DNA from: BN30871 sp937141405
GTDB lineage: Bacteria; Campylobacterota; Campylobacteria; Campylobacterales; Sulfurovaceae
Assembly: GCA_963676245.1 (NCBI GenBank)
Contig: OY781042.1
Location: 930,001 to 994,000 of the forward strand
DNA: 64,000 nt
Reading direction: 5' to 3'
A program made the position numbers and the translations under genes. A model generated the notes under the pieces. That model made no database searches. It worked only from the letters and a program-made list of their open reading frames with translations, and was not told the DNA's origin. Shown here piece after piece: positions 51,756-61,287 of this stretch (position 1 is its first letter; each line of letters opens with the position of its first letter).

Positions 51756-53027
51756 TCACTCAATAAAAGTGCTTTTGCCTTCACTTGTCATATAAGAGGG
51801 TGAGCCGTTGATTGCATGGTAGATAGTCGTACCGTAAAGAAGTGAATAGTACTCGATTATAAGGCGTTGTAGGGTCGGCTCGATAGAAGGAGTAAACCAT
51901 TTGTTATTGCTAATAGCTATCATAAATTTGGGATCATTTGCATACATTTTCGGATTTGTTGCTTCAAAGCAGATGGCATTTCTATAGGTAGTCTCTCCAA
52001 TTTGATAATCAGATATCTTCTCTACAGGTTTATAATCCACACCATCATCATAGATAATCTTATTGATCCAATCACCTATAAATTTTGGCAGAGGGTTGTA
52101 CTCTCCAAAGGGGACAAGTACGACTTTATGCATAGCTGTGGAATCTCCTACCTTAAAAAGATAGGTTGAATTTCTTGGTGTTCCCTCGTCCCAATAGAGT
52201 GCACCGATGACTATGGTAATATCTTGTGATTTTGAGTTTAAAAGCTCTAAGATATTTGGTTCTTTATTGAGATATCTTCCGATGGTTGACTCGGGAAAGA
52301 TGATAAGCTTTTTATCCCCAAGTATCGCACTATCAATCTTAGAAAAAACATCTCTGAGGATATCGATCTGATGTGTTTCATCCCACTTCTCTTTGATGCC
52401 GATATTTGTACCTGCGATCTCTATAGTCGCAGGTAAAGTAGGTGAATTTTTTGAATGTGGCGTATAAGCAAGTATGATAAAAGCTAAAAATAGCAGATTT
52501 TTTTTGTATATACTCAGAGCTATAGCAAATATAACGATGCCAAATTGCCAAAGCTCAACGCCTAAATAGCTATGCAAAAAGAGTAGTTGAAGTCTAAACC
52601 AATCAAATCCAAAAGGGGTGATATAGTTAACTCCAAGCAAGAAAAGAGCAAGCCAAAAAAGAGCAGAAATCTTTAGGTATTTTTGTGCCAAAATGGCAAC
52701 TTTACAGCCAAAGAGAAATATAAAACCCTCGATAAGTCCAATACCGATCATCCCAAAAGGGATAGCCCATGTGATACCGTATATGCGAAAACTTAGCGTT
52801 ATCCACCAAAACCAAAGTAGAGCGATAAAAAATCCACTCCAAAACCATACCCCTTGCTTCGAATTTTGTAAAAGCAAATAGAGTCCCAGTAGAGCCAATA
52901 CAGTGTTGATGAAATTACAAGTAATGCCAAAATATTCAAAATAGATAAAAGCAGATAATAAAAATGATATGAGCAAGCCCTTTGTTATATCATTAGTGTT
53001 AAAATATCGGCTAATTACAATTTTCAC
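51756..53027 (-). CDS. lnt: Apolipoprotein N-acyltransferase
   Basis: This adds the third fatty acid to lipoproteins in the inner membrane. It has 423 residues, shorter than E. coli Lnt, with about seven hydrophobic segments and a nitrilase-like domain. The triad is visible as E in F-P-E-S-T-I-G-R, K in H-K-V-V-L-V-P-F-G-E-Y and C in N-A-I-C-F-E. It diverges from yajC, with only 11 bases between the two starts. Confidence 0.94.
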   Translation of the reverse strand: MKIVISRYFNTNDITKGLLISFLLSAFIYFEYFGITCNFINTVLALLGLYLLLQNSKQGVWFWSGFFIALLWFWWITLSFRIYGITWAIPFGMIGIGLIEGFIFLFGCKVAILAQKYLKISALFWLALFLLGVNYITPFGFDWFRLQLLFLHSYLGVELWQFGIVIFAIALSIYKKNLLFLAFIILAYTPHSKNSPTLPATIEIAGTNIGIKEKWDETHQIDILRDVFSKIDSAILGDKKLIIFPESTIGRYLNKEPNILELLNSKSQDITIVIGALYWDEGTPRNSTYLFKVGDSTAMHKVVLVPFGEYNPLPKFIGDWINKIIYDDGVDYKPVEKISDYQIGETTYRNAICFEATNPKMYANDPKFMIAISNNKWFTPSIEPTLQRLIIEYYSLLYGTTIYHAINGSPSYMTSEGKSTFIE

Positions 53028-53038
53028 AAGGAGCTCCT

Positions 53039-53329
53039 ATGCAAGGTCAATCATCAGGCGGTATGTTAATGCAACTTTTACCGTTAATCCTCATTTTCGT
53101 CGTGTTCTATTTTCTTATAATTAGACCACAACAAAAGCGACAAAAAGATCACGCTCTAATGGTCGCTGAACTTAAAAAAGGTGACAAAATCATCACGAGC
53201 GGTGGATTGATAGCTCTAGTTATCAAACCTGAAGAAGATTTTATCAAAATAGAGCTAAATGATAATACTCTTGTCAAACTTGACAAAGCCTTTGTAGCAA
53301 AGAAGGTTGAGGTAGTTGAAAAAGCTTAA
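53039..53329 (+). CDS. yajC: Preprotein translocase subunit YajC
   Basis: A 96-residue protein with one N-terminal membrane helix (L-P-L-I-L-I-F-V-V-F-Y-F-L-I-I-R-P-Q-Q-K) and a basic cytoplasmic tail. It joins SecDF in the Sec machinery. Its end overlaps secD by 14 bases. Confidence 0.96.
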   Translation: MQGQSSGGMLMQLLPLILIFVVFYFLIIRPQQKRQKDHALMVAELKKGDKIITSGGLIALVIKPEEDFIKIELNDNTLVKLDKAFVAKKVEVVEKA

Positions 53330-54863
53330 CTATAGATTAGTTCTCTTTGCTCTTGCACTTATCTTTGCTTTGAGTGTGCTTCTTAGCGGCAAAAGACCTA
53401 CACTTGGACTTGATCTTCAAGGCGGTCTCCATATGCTTCTTGGGGTTAAAACCGATGTAGCTATAAAATCACGGGTAAAATCGATGGCAACAAATGTTGC
53501 ATATTTTCTTGATAAAGAAGATATATACTATGCTAATTTGGCGATCAAAGAGACAAGTATAAGTTTTGAGATACTCGATAAAGATGATGAGTTGCAAACA
53601 AAAGCACTTATTCAAGAAAATCTCGGCGATGCTGTAGAGACCAAAGAGAATGGTCTCAATTTTGAGCTTATCATGACAGAACAAGAGAAACTCAATACAA
53701 AAGAGAACGCTATCAATCAAGCTGTTGATACAATCCGCAATAGACTTGATCAGTTTGGTCTTGCAGAGCCGACCGTTGCAAAACAGGGAAGTGATAAGAT
53801 TCTTGTAGAGGTGCCCGGTATCAAGACACAAGAAGATGAGCAGCGCATTAGAGACCTTATAGCTAAAGCCGCGCATTTGCAACTTATGGCAGTGGATGAG
53901 GCTAGGAATACAAGGGTGACAACGATGAGTCCTGAAGAGGCGAGCAGTTTCGGCGATGTGATTCTCTATGATGCGAAGACAAAAGAGCCTTATCTTTTAA
54001 GAGAGATTCCTATATTGGACGGTTCGATGCTCACCGATGCAAAAGTCGGTTATGATGATAACAATAACCCTTCTATTAACTTCACACTCAATGGACAAGG
54101 TGCGAAGATATTTGGCGATTTTTCCGGTAAAAATAGAGGGAAAAGAATGGCGATTGTGCTGGACGATAAGATATATTCAGCCCCTGTTATCAAAGAGAGA
54201 ATCGGTGGCGGTAAAGGACGCATAACGGGAGCATTTACTACCGAAGAGGCACACGATGTTGCTATCGCCCTTCGCTCAGGTGCTCTTTTGGCTCCTGTCG
54301 AGGTTATGGAAAAAAGGAGTGTAGGGCCAAGCTTGGGTGCTGATAGCATTAGAGCGAGTATGTTTGCACTCATCTTCGGTTTTGTTGTAGTTATTGCTTT
54401 TATGGTGCTTTACTATTCAGCTGCCGGATTGATAGCCAATGCTGCACTTATCGTCAATCTCTTGTTAATTGTAGCAGTGATGGCTCTTTTTGGAGCGACA
54501 CTCACACTTCCGGGGATGGCCGGTATCGTCCTAACAGTCGGTATGGCTGTTGATGCCAATGTTATCATCTCTGAGAGGATACGAGAGCTTTTAAAAGAGG
54601 GAAAATCCATCACAAAAGCGATAGAAGATGGCTATAGTAATGCCTTTAGCGCTATATGGGATGCAAATATCACGACACTCATCGCTGCTGTTGCACTCTA
54701 TGTGTATGGTACAGGACCGGTTAAAGGATTTGCATTGACGATAAGTATAGGGATCTTGGCATCAATGCTTACAGCGATTTTAGGTACGCACGGTATCTAT
54801 GAGTACTTTTTGCCAAAGATCAATAAGAATAGGCTCAAATTTTGGTTTGGAATCAAAGGTTAA
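53316..54863 (+). CDS. secD: Protein translocase subunit SecD
   Basis: A proton-driven Sec accessory of 515 residues. L-G-L-D-L-Q-G-G follows the first membrane helix, the periplasmic P1 domain comes next, and then five more helices with G-M-A-V-D-A-N-V-I-I-S-E-R. The TTG start at 53316 overlaps the end of yajC and follows AAGGTTGAGG. Confidence 0.96.
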   Translation: MKKLNYRLVLFALALIFALSVLLSGKRPTLGLDLQGGLHMLLGVKTDVAIKSRVKSMATNVAYFLDKEDIYYANLAIKETSISFEILDKDDELQTKALIQENLGDAVETKENGLNFELIMTEQEKLNTKENAINQAVDTIRNRLDQFGLAEPTVAKQGSDKILVEVPGIKTQEDEQRIRDLIAKAAHLQLMAVDEARNTRVTTMSPEEASSFGDVILYDAKTKEPYLLREIPILDGSMLTDAKVGYDDNNNPSINFTLNGQGAKIFGDFSGKNRGKRMAIVLDDKIYSAPVIKERIGGGKGRITGAFTTEEAHDVAIALRSGALLAPVEVMEKRSVGPSLGADSIRASMFALIFGFVVVIAFMVLYYSAAGLIANAALIVNLLLIVAVMALFGATLTLPGMAGIVLTVGMAVDANVIISERIRELLKEGKSITKAIEDGYSNAFSAIWDANITTLIAAVALYVYGTGPVKGFALTISIGILASMLTAILGTHGIYEYFLPKINKNRLKFWFGIKG

Positions 54864-54873
54864 GGGGAGTTAT

Positions 54874-55845
54874 ATGGAATTTTTTAAAAGAACCGATCCG
54901 ATAGCCTTTATGTCGCAATCAATGCGATTTGGTGTACTCTCCTTAATTTTGGTTGTTGCCTCTTGGGCAATTGTTGCTCTTCAAGGGCTTAACTATGGTA
55001 TAGATTTTGCCGGTGGAACGCTTATCCAAGTAAAATACGAAGGGAAAGCCCCTCTAGAAGAGGTTAGAAGCCTTATGAATGGGAGCGAGCAGTTTAACGG
55101 TGCCCAAGTAAACTATTTTGGCTCAGAAGATGAGATAGTTATCAAGACAAAGACAAGCTCAAAAGTCGTAGGCGATGATGTGAGCGATGAGGCAAAAAAA
55201 GTTTTAAGTAGCAGCGGAAACTTTGAGATACGAAGAGTTGATATGGTCGGCCCAAAGATTGGAAGTGAGTTGAGAGAAAAGGGGCTTATGGCGATGTTGC
55301 TTGCTATTATGGGGATTCTTGCCTATGTCTCTTTTCGTTTTGAGTGGAGATTTGGTCTTGCTTCTGTGATAGCCCTTGTGCATGATGTGAGCATAACGCT
55401 TGGTGTTCTTTCCCTTGCAAAGGTCGAGATCAACCTCGATATCCTCGCCGCTCTTTTAACACTGCTTGGGTACTCACTCAATGATACTATCATAGTTTTT
55501 GATAGGATCAGAGAGGGGCTTGGAAAGCTCAAAAATTTAGATCTTACAGCCATCATCAATACCTCAGTGACACTGACGCTCTCAAGAACGACACTCACGT
55601 CGTTGACAACTTTCTTTGTGGTGCTTTCGCTCTATCTTTTTGGAGGAGAGATTATAAAAGGGTTTAGCTTTACGCTCTTGGTCGGTATCATAGTAGGTAC
55701 CTACTCCTCTGTATTTATCGCTTCACCACTCTTGATTTGGCTCAAACTTTCTGCACGTGAGTATCAAGCTCGTGAAGCCAAAAAACTCCAAAGAGAGAAA
55801 GAGAAAGAGCGGATGCGCGCTATGTATGAGAAAGGAACTTTATAA
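54874..55845 (+). CDS. secF: Protein translocase subunit SecF
   Basis: The SecD partner, 323 residues, with N-Y-G-I-D-F-A-G-G-T near the start and L-G-Y-S-L-N-D-T-I-I-V-F-D-R-I-R-E in the membrane core. The ATG at 54874 follows GGGGAG. The last 11 codons (R-M-R-A-M-Y-E-K-G-T-L) form the left end of a 136-bp tandem repeat, so the 3' end of this gene has been duplicated (see the repeat). Confidence 0.96.
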   Translation: MEFFKRTDPIAFMSQSMRFGVLSLILVVASWAIVALQGLNYGIDFAGGTLIQVKYEGKAPLEEVRSLMNGSEQFNGAQVNYFGSEDEIVIKTKTSSKVVGDDVSDEAKKVLSSSGNFEIRRVDMVGPKIGSELREKGLMAMLLAIMGILAYVSFRFEWRFGLASVIALVHDVSITLGVLSLAKVEINLDILAALLTLLGYSLNDTIIVFDRIREGLGKLKNLDLTAIINTSVTLTLSRTTLTSLTTFFVVLSLYLFGGEIIKGFSFTLLVGIIVGTYSSVFIASPLLIWLKLSAREYQAREAKKLQREKEKERMRAMYEKGTL

Positions 55846-56117
55846 TATGCAAATGCATCCGCTCTTTTCTTGTCGAAGACAAAGCTTTAGTGAGATGAAG
55901 TGGCAAATGGGCTCTGCTCATTGCTGCGAAGAATATAAAATAGTACGGATGCGCGCTATGTATGAGAAAGGAACTTTATAATATGCAAATGCATCCGCTC
56001 TTTTCTTGTCGAAGACAAAGCTTTAGTGAGATGAAGTGGCAAATGGGCTCTGCTCATTGCTGCGAAGAATATAAAATAGTACGGATGCGAGTTATGGATG
56101 AGAGAGGAACGCTTTAG
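55810..56117 (+). repeat. 136-bp tandem repeat covering the secF 3' end, two perfect copies plus a 36-bp diverged third
   Basis: The units start at 55810 and 55946 and are identical; a partial, diverged copy starts at 56082. Each unit start encodes the secF tail R-M-R-A-M-Y-E-K-G-T-L and stop; the third encodes R-M-R-V-M-D-E-R-G-T-L. After each of the first two stops, one base on, an ATG (55847 and 55983) opens a 44-codon frame that runs into the next tail (ends 55981 and 56117). The unit holds TTGTC-GAA-GACAA and GCATCCG/CGGATGC inverted repeats. Perfect identity of copies one and two points to recent duplication. Whether the 44-residue peptides are made is unknown. Confidence 0.9.
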
Positions 56118-57822
56118 TAGCACATCTGCACTAAAAATTGTGCAGATGTATCAAGTACTTTTTCTCTTTGTAATTGCCTGCACATTTGCGCAGGCAGATT
56201 TTGTTCCCTCAGAGCTCCAAGCGCTTATCGATAAGTCAGGTATGCCTTCAAAAAAAATCAGTATTTATATCAAAGAGACAAAGAGCAATAAATTGATCGC
56301 TTCGCTCAATGCAGCTAAGCTAAGGAATCCTGCTTCCGTCATTAAGATAGCAACGACTTATGCGTCTGTATTGCAGCTTGGATATGATTATAGATGGGTG
56401 ACGGATATAGGATATAACGGCTCTATCTCACAAGGTGTTTTGCGAGGTAATCTTATCATTAAGGGGGGAGGCGATCCTGATCTTAAAGATGAAGATGTTT
56501 TTGAAATTGCTCAATATATCCGAGATAAAGGAATCAGAAAAATAGAGGGCAATATCATCTTAGATAGGTCAATATTTGATACGTCAGGCGGTAGTAGTGC
56601 TAGATTTGATGAAAATCCTTATAGTCCTTATAATGCCCTTCCTGATGCGATAATGTTCAATCAAAATCTTAGCCATTTTATGATTACCCCACAAGGATCA
56701 CAGATAGCAGCTTCAAAATCTTTTGATGATAGAAGTTATAAGATAAAAAATAGACTTAGGGCTGTCAATGCGGCTTGTCGCTATCGGTATTCATGGCCAC
56801 GAGTAGATGTCGATCAAGGGAATTATCCGGCAGTTGTTACGCTGAGTGGAGACTATTCACTCAAGTGCCCTCAAAGAGAGCTTGATTATATCGTGACTCG
56901 ATCCTATTATGCTTTTTATTTTGCACTTGTTGAAGCACTATCAGATCTGAGTGTATCCGTAGAGGGGAAATTGAAATTGGCATCTGCAAAAGGCTATAAA
57001 AAGCTTTTTAGCCATAAATCAAAAACTTTAGAAGAGATCATATCTGAGACAAACAAAGAGAGTAATAATCTCTTTGCTAGACAGATATTTTTAATGCTTG
57101 GTTATGCAAGATACGGGGAGCATTCCGGCTTAAATAATTCAAGGGAAGCGCTTCGCAACATTCTATATGAAAAAGGGGTTACTAACCTTTCCAAGATAAA
57201 GATCGACAACGGCTGCGGGCTCTCAAGAAGTGTTCGAGCAAATACGCTTTTTTTTGCTTCAATCTTAGATAGCGCCTATAAACACTTTGGAGATAGATGG
57301 CTTGCAAATCTATCAATTGCCGGAGTGGATGGGACAGTAGAGAAAAGATTTGATAGTGCACTTTATCGCAGAGCATGGATGAAAACAGGAAGCTTGAGAA
57401 ATGTAAAAAATATCGCAGGATATGTGGCGTCAAAAAATAGAAAACTCTATACGGTTGTTATCCTATGCGAGGGTGTGAATGCAAAAAAAAGAGGTAAAAA
57501 ATTACAAGATGAGATTATCCATTGGCTTTGGGAGGGCAACTTACATCAAAGCAAAATCATAGCGGAAGTCAAAGAGCAACCAAAATCCCCACAAGCGCAA
57601 GATGGAGCGTATTATATCCAGGTGGCATCTACACTTCAAGAGCCAAATCAAGCGTTTTTAAACAAAATTATACAAGCAGGATACGGCTATAGAGTCTATA
57701 AACAAAATGGGAAAAATAGAGTTTTTGTAGGTCCATATAGCCTTGAAAATGCAAAAGAAAAACTTTTTGGCGTTAAAAAAATGATTAATTATGACGCTTT
57801 TATTGTAAAAATTATATTTTAA
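56098..57822 (+). CDS. dacB: Penicillin-binding protein 4 (D-Ala-D-Ala carboxypeptidase/endopeptidase) fused to a SPOR domain
   Basis: A peptidase S13 enzyme trimming peptidoglycan, 574 residues. An N-terminal signal (V-L-F-L-F-V-I-A-C-T-F-A-Q-A) follows a 16-residue leader; an internal ATG at 56146 is an alternative start. The catalytic S80-V-I-K83, the S-N-N motif (E-S-N-N-L-F) and K429-T-G are present. Unlike typical PBP4, the last ~70 residues form a SPOR-like domain (Y-Y-I-Q-V-A-S and F-V-G-P-Y-S-L-E-N-A), which should bind denuded glycan at the division site. The gene start lies within the diverged third secF-tail repeat, so expression may depend on it. Confidence 0.92.
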   Translation: MREERFSSTSALKIVQMYQVLFLFVIACTFAQADFVPSELQALIDKSGMPSKKISIYIKETKSNKLIASLNAAKLRNPASVIKIATTYASVLQLGYDYRWVTDIGYNGSISQGVLRGNLIIKGGGDPDLKDEDVFEIAQYIRDKGIRKIEGNIILDRSIFDTSGGSSARFDENPYSPYNALPDAIMFNQNLSHFMITPQGSQIAASKSFDDRSYKIKNRLRAVNAACRYRYSWPRVDVDQGNYPAVVTLSGDYSLKCPQRELDYIVTRSYYAFYFALVEALSDLSVSVEGKLKLASAKGYKKLFSHKSKTLEEIISETNKESNNLFARQIFLMLGYARYGEHSGLNNSREALRNILYEKGVTNLSKIKIDNGCGLSRSVRANTLFFASILDSAYKHFGDRWLANLSIAGVDGTVEKRFDSALYRRAWMKTGSLRNVKNIAGYVASKNRKLYTVVILCEGVNAKKRGKKLQDEIIHWLWEGNLHQSKIIAEVKEQPKSPQAQDGAYYIQVASTLQEPNQAFLNKIIQAGYGYRVYKQNGKNRVFVGPYSLENAKEKLFGVKKMINYDAFIVKIIF

Positions 57823-57885
57823 TGTTACAATCCTTTATGATTGCTGTGATTTTTAATTTAATCAAGGTCCAAAGAGGAGGCAAGA

Positions 57886-58770
57886 GTGATAGAAAGAAGT
57901 ATGTTGATATCTTTTGTAAAAAGAGGGTTGCTGGTCGGGTGTTTTAGTTTTCTCATGACGAGTTTTTCTTATGCGGATCCAAAAATTACGTTTGCTATTG
58001 ATAAGATAGATGGCGAAATCCAATATGATATAACCAGTACCACCAACAATGGAGCATCAAGATTGGTCTTTCCATACGACAATACGATTGCTGAGATTAC
58101 GGCAACATACAATATCAATAAGTATAGAGTCTCCTTGAATGCGGCAGCATCTATAAACAAGGGAAGCACCCAAGGGCAAGATTTTGACTGGGTGAATGGA
58201 TTGCCTACAATATATTCAGAATCTCGCGCGAACATACAAGATATGATGAAATTTGGTATAGAGGTTGCAAGACAGTATAAAAATCATAAAAACATAGTAT
58301 TGTTCGGGAGACTTGACTATAGAGATATGAACATGGATTGGACCGATACCAATCAAACAAGTGGCGGTGGATCGGTTTCTGTCAGCGGAAAGACGATTGA
58401 CTTTAACCAAAAAGGACTCCTCTTTAGTACAGGCGTCAACTACTATATCCCGCTTTCTCCTTCCGTGTTACTAGTGATAACTCCCTATTTGCATGTTGCT
58501 TACATTGATCTAGAGACAGAGTATTATGCAAGAGATCTTGTAACTTCACAAAAGAGTTACCCATGGGGTGCAGGTGCACAGCTTAATTTAGAGAAATCAT
58601 TCAAAAAGTATGGTACTTTAGGTTTGCATCTTGGCTACAACTATGTTGAAGATTCAGATACAACGATGAAATTTAAAACAAAAAGCACAGGCGTTACCTA
58701 TGCCAAGCTTCCTGCGGAGTATAAAGAGGATCGATTGAAATTCGGCATCTATTATCGTTATAATTTTTAG
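57886..58770 (+). CDS. Probable outer-membrane beta-barrel protein
   Basis: A 294-residue exported protein of unknown function. The signal peptide is at about residues 1-30 (L-V-G-C-F-S-F-L-M-T-S-F-S-Y-A). The mature part has alternating beta-strand-like segments and many aromatic residues, and ends in Y-R-Y-N-F, the terminal aromatic typical of barrels inserted by the BAM machinery. GTG start after GAGGAGG. A porin-like or adhesion role is possible. Confidence 0.8.
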   Translation: MIERSMLISFVKRGLLVGCFSFLMTSFSYADPKITFAIDKIDGEIQYDITSTTNNGASRLVFPYDNTIAEITATYNINKYRVSLNAAASINKGSTQGQDFDWVNGLPTIYSESRANIQDMMKFGIEVARQYKNHKNIVLFGRLDYRDMNMDWTDTNQTSGGGSVSVSGKTIDFNQKGLLFSTGVNYYIPLSPSVLLVITPYLHVAYIDLETEYYARDLVTSQKSYPWGAGAQLNLEKSFKKYGTLGLHLGYNYVEDSDTTMKFKTKSTGVTYAKLPAEYKEDRLKFGIYYRYNF

Positions 58771-58805
58771 TTGATTTTCAGAGGGGCAATTAACTCACTT
58801 TTTGG

Positions 58806-58811
58806 TATAAT
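58806..58811 (+). promoter_or_regulatory. -10 box for the aminotransferase-murC-mutS2 run
   Basis: TATAAT at 58806-58811, 22 bases before the aminotransferase ATG, in the usual Campylobacterota style without a clear -35. Its position inside an in-frame extension argues for the downstream start. Confidence 0.6.
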
Positions 58812-58833
58812 CTCATCAAAAAATGAGTGCTAT

Positions 58834-59958
58834 ATGAAATTTGAGTCTTACCCCTTTGAAAAACTAAATAATCTTCTTAAAGAGATAATCCCAAATCAAG
58901 ATTTTAAACCCCTAAATTTGACAATCGGGGAGCCGCAATTCAATACACCGAGTTTTGTTCTTGATGCACTCAAAGATGATGTTAAAGAGTTCAATAAATA
59001 TCCAAAAACAAGAGGTGAAGCCTATCTTAGAGAAGCAATTTTAAGCTACAATAAAAAGAGATTTGATATCGATTTAACAGATGCGCAGATAGTGCCGACA
59101 TTCGGCACAAGAGAGGCACTTTTTAATTTTCCTCAATACCTTCTGCACGACAAAAAAGATGCACATATGGTGTTCCCTAACCCCTTTTATCAGATATATG
59201 AGGGTGCTGCCATTGCATCAATGGCTAAAGTCTCTTATCTTGAATTGAAACCGGCAAATAATTTTTTACCCGAGATAGACAAAAAAATGCTCAAAAGTGC
59301 TGATTTGGTCATCCTTAATTCTCCAAATAACCCAACAGGAAGTGTTTTGGAGCTTGAAGATTTAAAAGCGTGGGTAAGACTTGCTTTGGAGTATGATTTT
59401 GTTCTTGTAAATGATGAGTGTTATATCGATATCTATGCTGATGTGCCGATTCCCTCCATACTCAATGCCTCGTTAGAAGTCGGTAACGGTGAGTTTAAAA
59501 ATGTTATTGCACTCAATTCGCTCTCCAAAAGATCAAGTGCACCGGGGCTAAGAAGCGGTTTTTTGGCCGGTGATAAAACGATACTTGAAGGGTATATGGA
59601 GTATAGAACCTATGTGGGGTGTGCATCACCTCTTCCTTTGCAAAGAGCAGCAAGCAAAGCGTGGGAAGATATGGAGCATGTTGGCATCTATAGAGAAAAA
59701 TATAGACAAAATATGCAGCTTGCAAAAGAGATGCTTGGTGTAGATGTTGCGCAAGCGACATTTTATGTTTGGCTTGATGTAGATGATGATTTAGCATTTG
59801 CAAAAGAGGCATATGAGCGTTATAATATCAAGGTTCTCCCGGGCTCTTTTCTTGGGCGCGATGGAGTAGGCAGGGGATATGTGAGACTCGCTTTGGTGTA
59901 TGAGCCAAATATTACACAAGAGGCACTCGCTAGAGTACAAGAACTTTTAAAGAGATAG
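58834..59958 (+). CDS. Fold-type I PLP aminotransferase (DapC-like)
   Basis: A 374-residue class I/II aminotransferase. N-S-P-N-N-P-T-G, N-D-E-C-Y-I and the PLP lysine in S-L-S-K-R-S-S-A-P-G-L-R are present. Relatives act as N-succinyl-LL-diaminopimelate aminotransferases in lysine/peptidoglycan precursor synthesis, which would fit murC next to it and dapB in the window, but other substrates are possible. I placed the start at 58834, downstream of the -10 box, and not at an in-frame ATG 63 bases upstream. Confidence 0.88.
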   Translation: MKFESYPFEKLNNLLKEIIPNQDFKPLNLTIGEPQFNTPSFVLDALKDDVKEFNKYPKTRGEAYLREAILSYNKKRFDIDLTDAQIVPTFGTREALFNFPQYLLHDKKDAHMVFPNPFYQIYEGAAIASMAKVSYLELKPANNFLPEIDKKMLKSADLVILNSPNNPTGSVLELEDLKAWVRLALEYDFVLVNDECYIDIYADVPIPSILNASLEVGNGEFKNVIALNSLSKRSSAPGLRSGFLAGDKTILEGYMEYRTYVGCASPLPLQRAASKAWEDMEHVGIYREKYRQNMQLAKEMLGVDVAQATFYVWLDVDDDLAFAKEAYERYNIKVLPGSFLGRDGVGRGYVRLALVYEPNITQEALARVQELLKR

Positions 59959-59968
59959 GTGGATAGTT

Positions 59969-61285
59969 TTGAAGATACATTTTATCGGCATCGGGGGCAT
60001 CGGTCTCTCGGCACTTGCAAAATTTTTAACAAATGATGGACATACGATTTCAGGATCTGACATCAGACAGAGTGAGATTACCAATGATCTTGCAACAAGC
60101 TATAATGCAAAGATTACGATTCCTCATCATAAAGATGCCGTTGATGATGCCGATATGGTTATCTATTCGGCAGCTGTGCGTAAAAATAACCCCGAGTATA
60201 TAGAGGCAAATGAGCGGGGTATTACGCTACTTTCTAGAAAAGATGCACTCAAATTTATACTCAAAGAAAAAGAGGTTTATGCCGTAGGCGGCGCACATGG
60301 CAAGAGTACAACTTCCGCGATGCTCGCTTCTTTGCTGCCTGAAAGTAATGCACTGATAGGGGCTATCTCTAAAGAGTTTGGCTCCAATGTAAGATCATAC
60401 GATAATGATAAAGTCGTCTTTGAGGCTGATGAAAGTGATGCAAGTTTTTTAAACTCAAACCCTTATCTTGCCATAGTAACTAATGTTGAGCTTGAGCATA
60501 TGGAGTATTATGACTATGATGAAGAGCGATTTTATGGAGCCTATAGAAGATTTTTAGAGTTAGCCACTATTCGCGTCATCAATGCCGAAGATCTATTTTT
60601 GGCCTCTTTGGAGTTCCCATCAATCAAACTTTACCCCTCAAAAGATATCAAAGATATCACTTATGTTTTAGTGGATTCTAAACCCTATAGTAGATTTAGA
60701 CTCAAAGATCTTGGTACTTTTGAGGTCTTTGGCTTAGGTGAGCATATCGTCACTGACGCCGCTTTGGCAATATTGGCTTCGCTTGAACTTGGAGAAAAAT
60801 TAGAAGATGTCAGAATGAGACTTAGAGAATATAAGGGGATTAAAAAGCGTTTTGATATCATACAAAATTTTGAAGAGTGTGTTGTGATAGATGATTATGC
60901 TCATCATCCCACAGAGATAAAAGCGACCATCAATGCGTTACAAAAGTTCAAAGAACTCCGAGGATTGCAGAAGATAACAGCTATTTGGCAACCGCATAAA
61001 TATAGCAGAACACTTGATAATATCGATGGTTTCATAGAGTGTTTTAACGGGGTCGACGCACTAGTCATTTTGCCTATTTGGTCGGCAGGAGAGCTCCATG
61101 TTGATATCGATCTCAAAGGGGCACTCTCTAAGCATGATCCTATCATGGCAGAGCGAATCAATAAAGAAGATGGGCGTGTAAAGATCTATAGTGATAATCA
61201 TATCATCAATGAGTTTAGCGAAGGAATCATCGTGGCGTTTGGTGCAGGTGACATCACTTATCAGATCAGAGGGGAACTCCACTAA
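59969..61285 (+). CDS. murC: UDP-N-acetylmuramate--L-alanine ligase
   Basis: Adds the first amino acid of the peptidoglycan stem. It has 438 residues, with the nucleotide motif G-I-G-G-I-G-L-S-A-L-A, the ATP motif G-A-H-G-K-S-T-T-S, and E-A-D-E-S-D-A-S-F. It starts with TTG after AGGTGGA. mutS2 follows after two bases. Confidence 0.97.
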   Translation: MKIHFIGIGGIGLSALAKFLTNDGHTISGSDIRQSEITNDLATSYNAKITIPHHKDAVDDADMVIYSAAVRKNNPEYIEANERGITLLSRKDALKFILKEKEVYAVGGAHGKSTTSAMLASLLPESNALIGAISKEFGSNVRSYDNDKVVFEADESDASFLNSNPYLAIVTNVELEHMEYYDYDEERFYGAYRRFLELATIRVINAEDLFLASLEFPSIKLYPSKDIKDITYVLVDSKPYSRFRLKDLGTFEVFGLGEHIVTDAALAILASLELGEKLEDVRMRLREYKGIKKRFDIIQNFEECVVIDDYAHHPTEIKATINALQKFKELRGLQKITAIWQPHKYSRTLDNIDGFIECFNGVDALVILPIWSAGELHVDIDLKGALSKHDPIMAERINKEDGRVKIYSDNHIINEFSEGIIVAFGAGDITYQIRGELH

Positions 61286-61287
61286 AG

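Noticed and set aside
55810..56117. Tandem repeat as a possible CRISPR array
   Set aside because: The units are 136 bp with no unique spacers between them and no cas genes are present; it is a simple duplication of the secF end.
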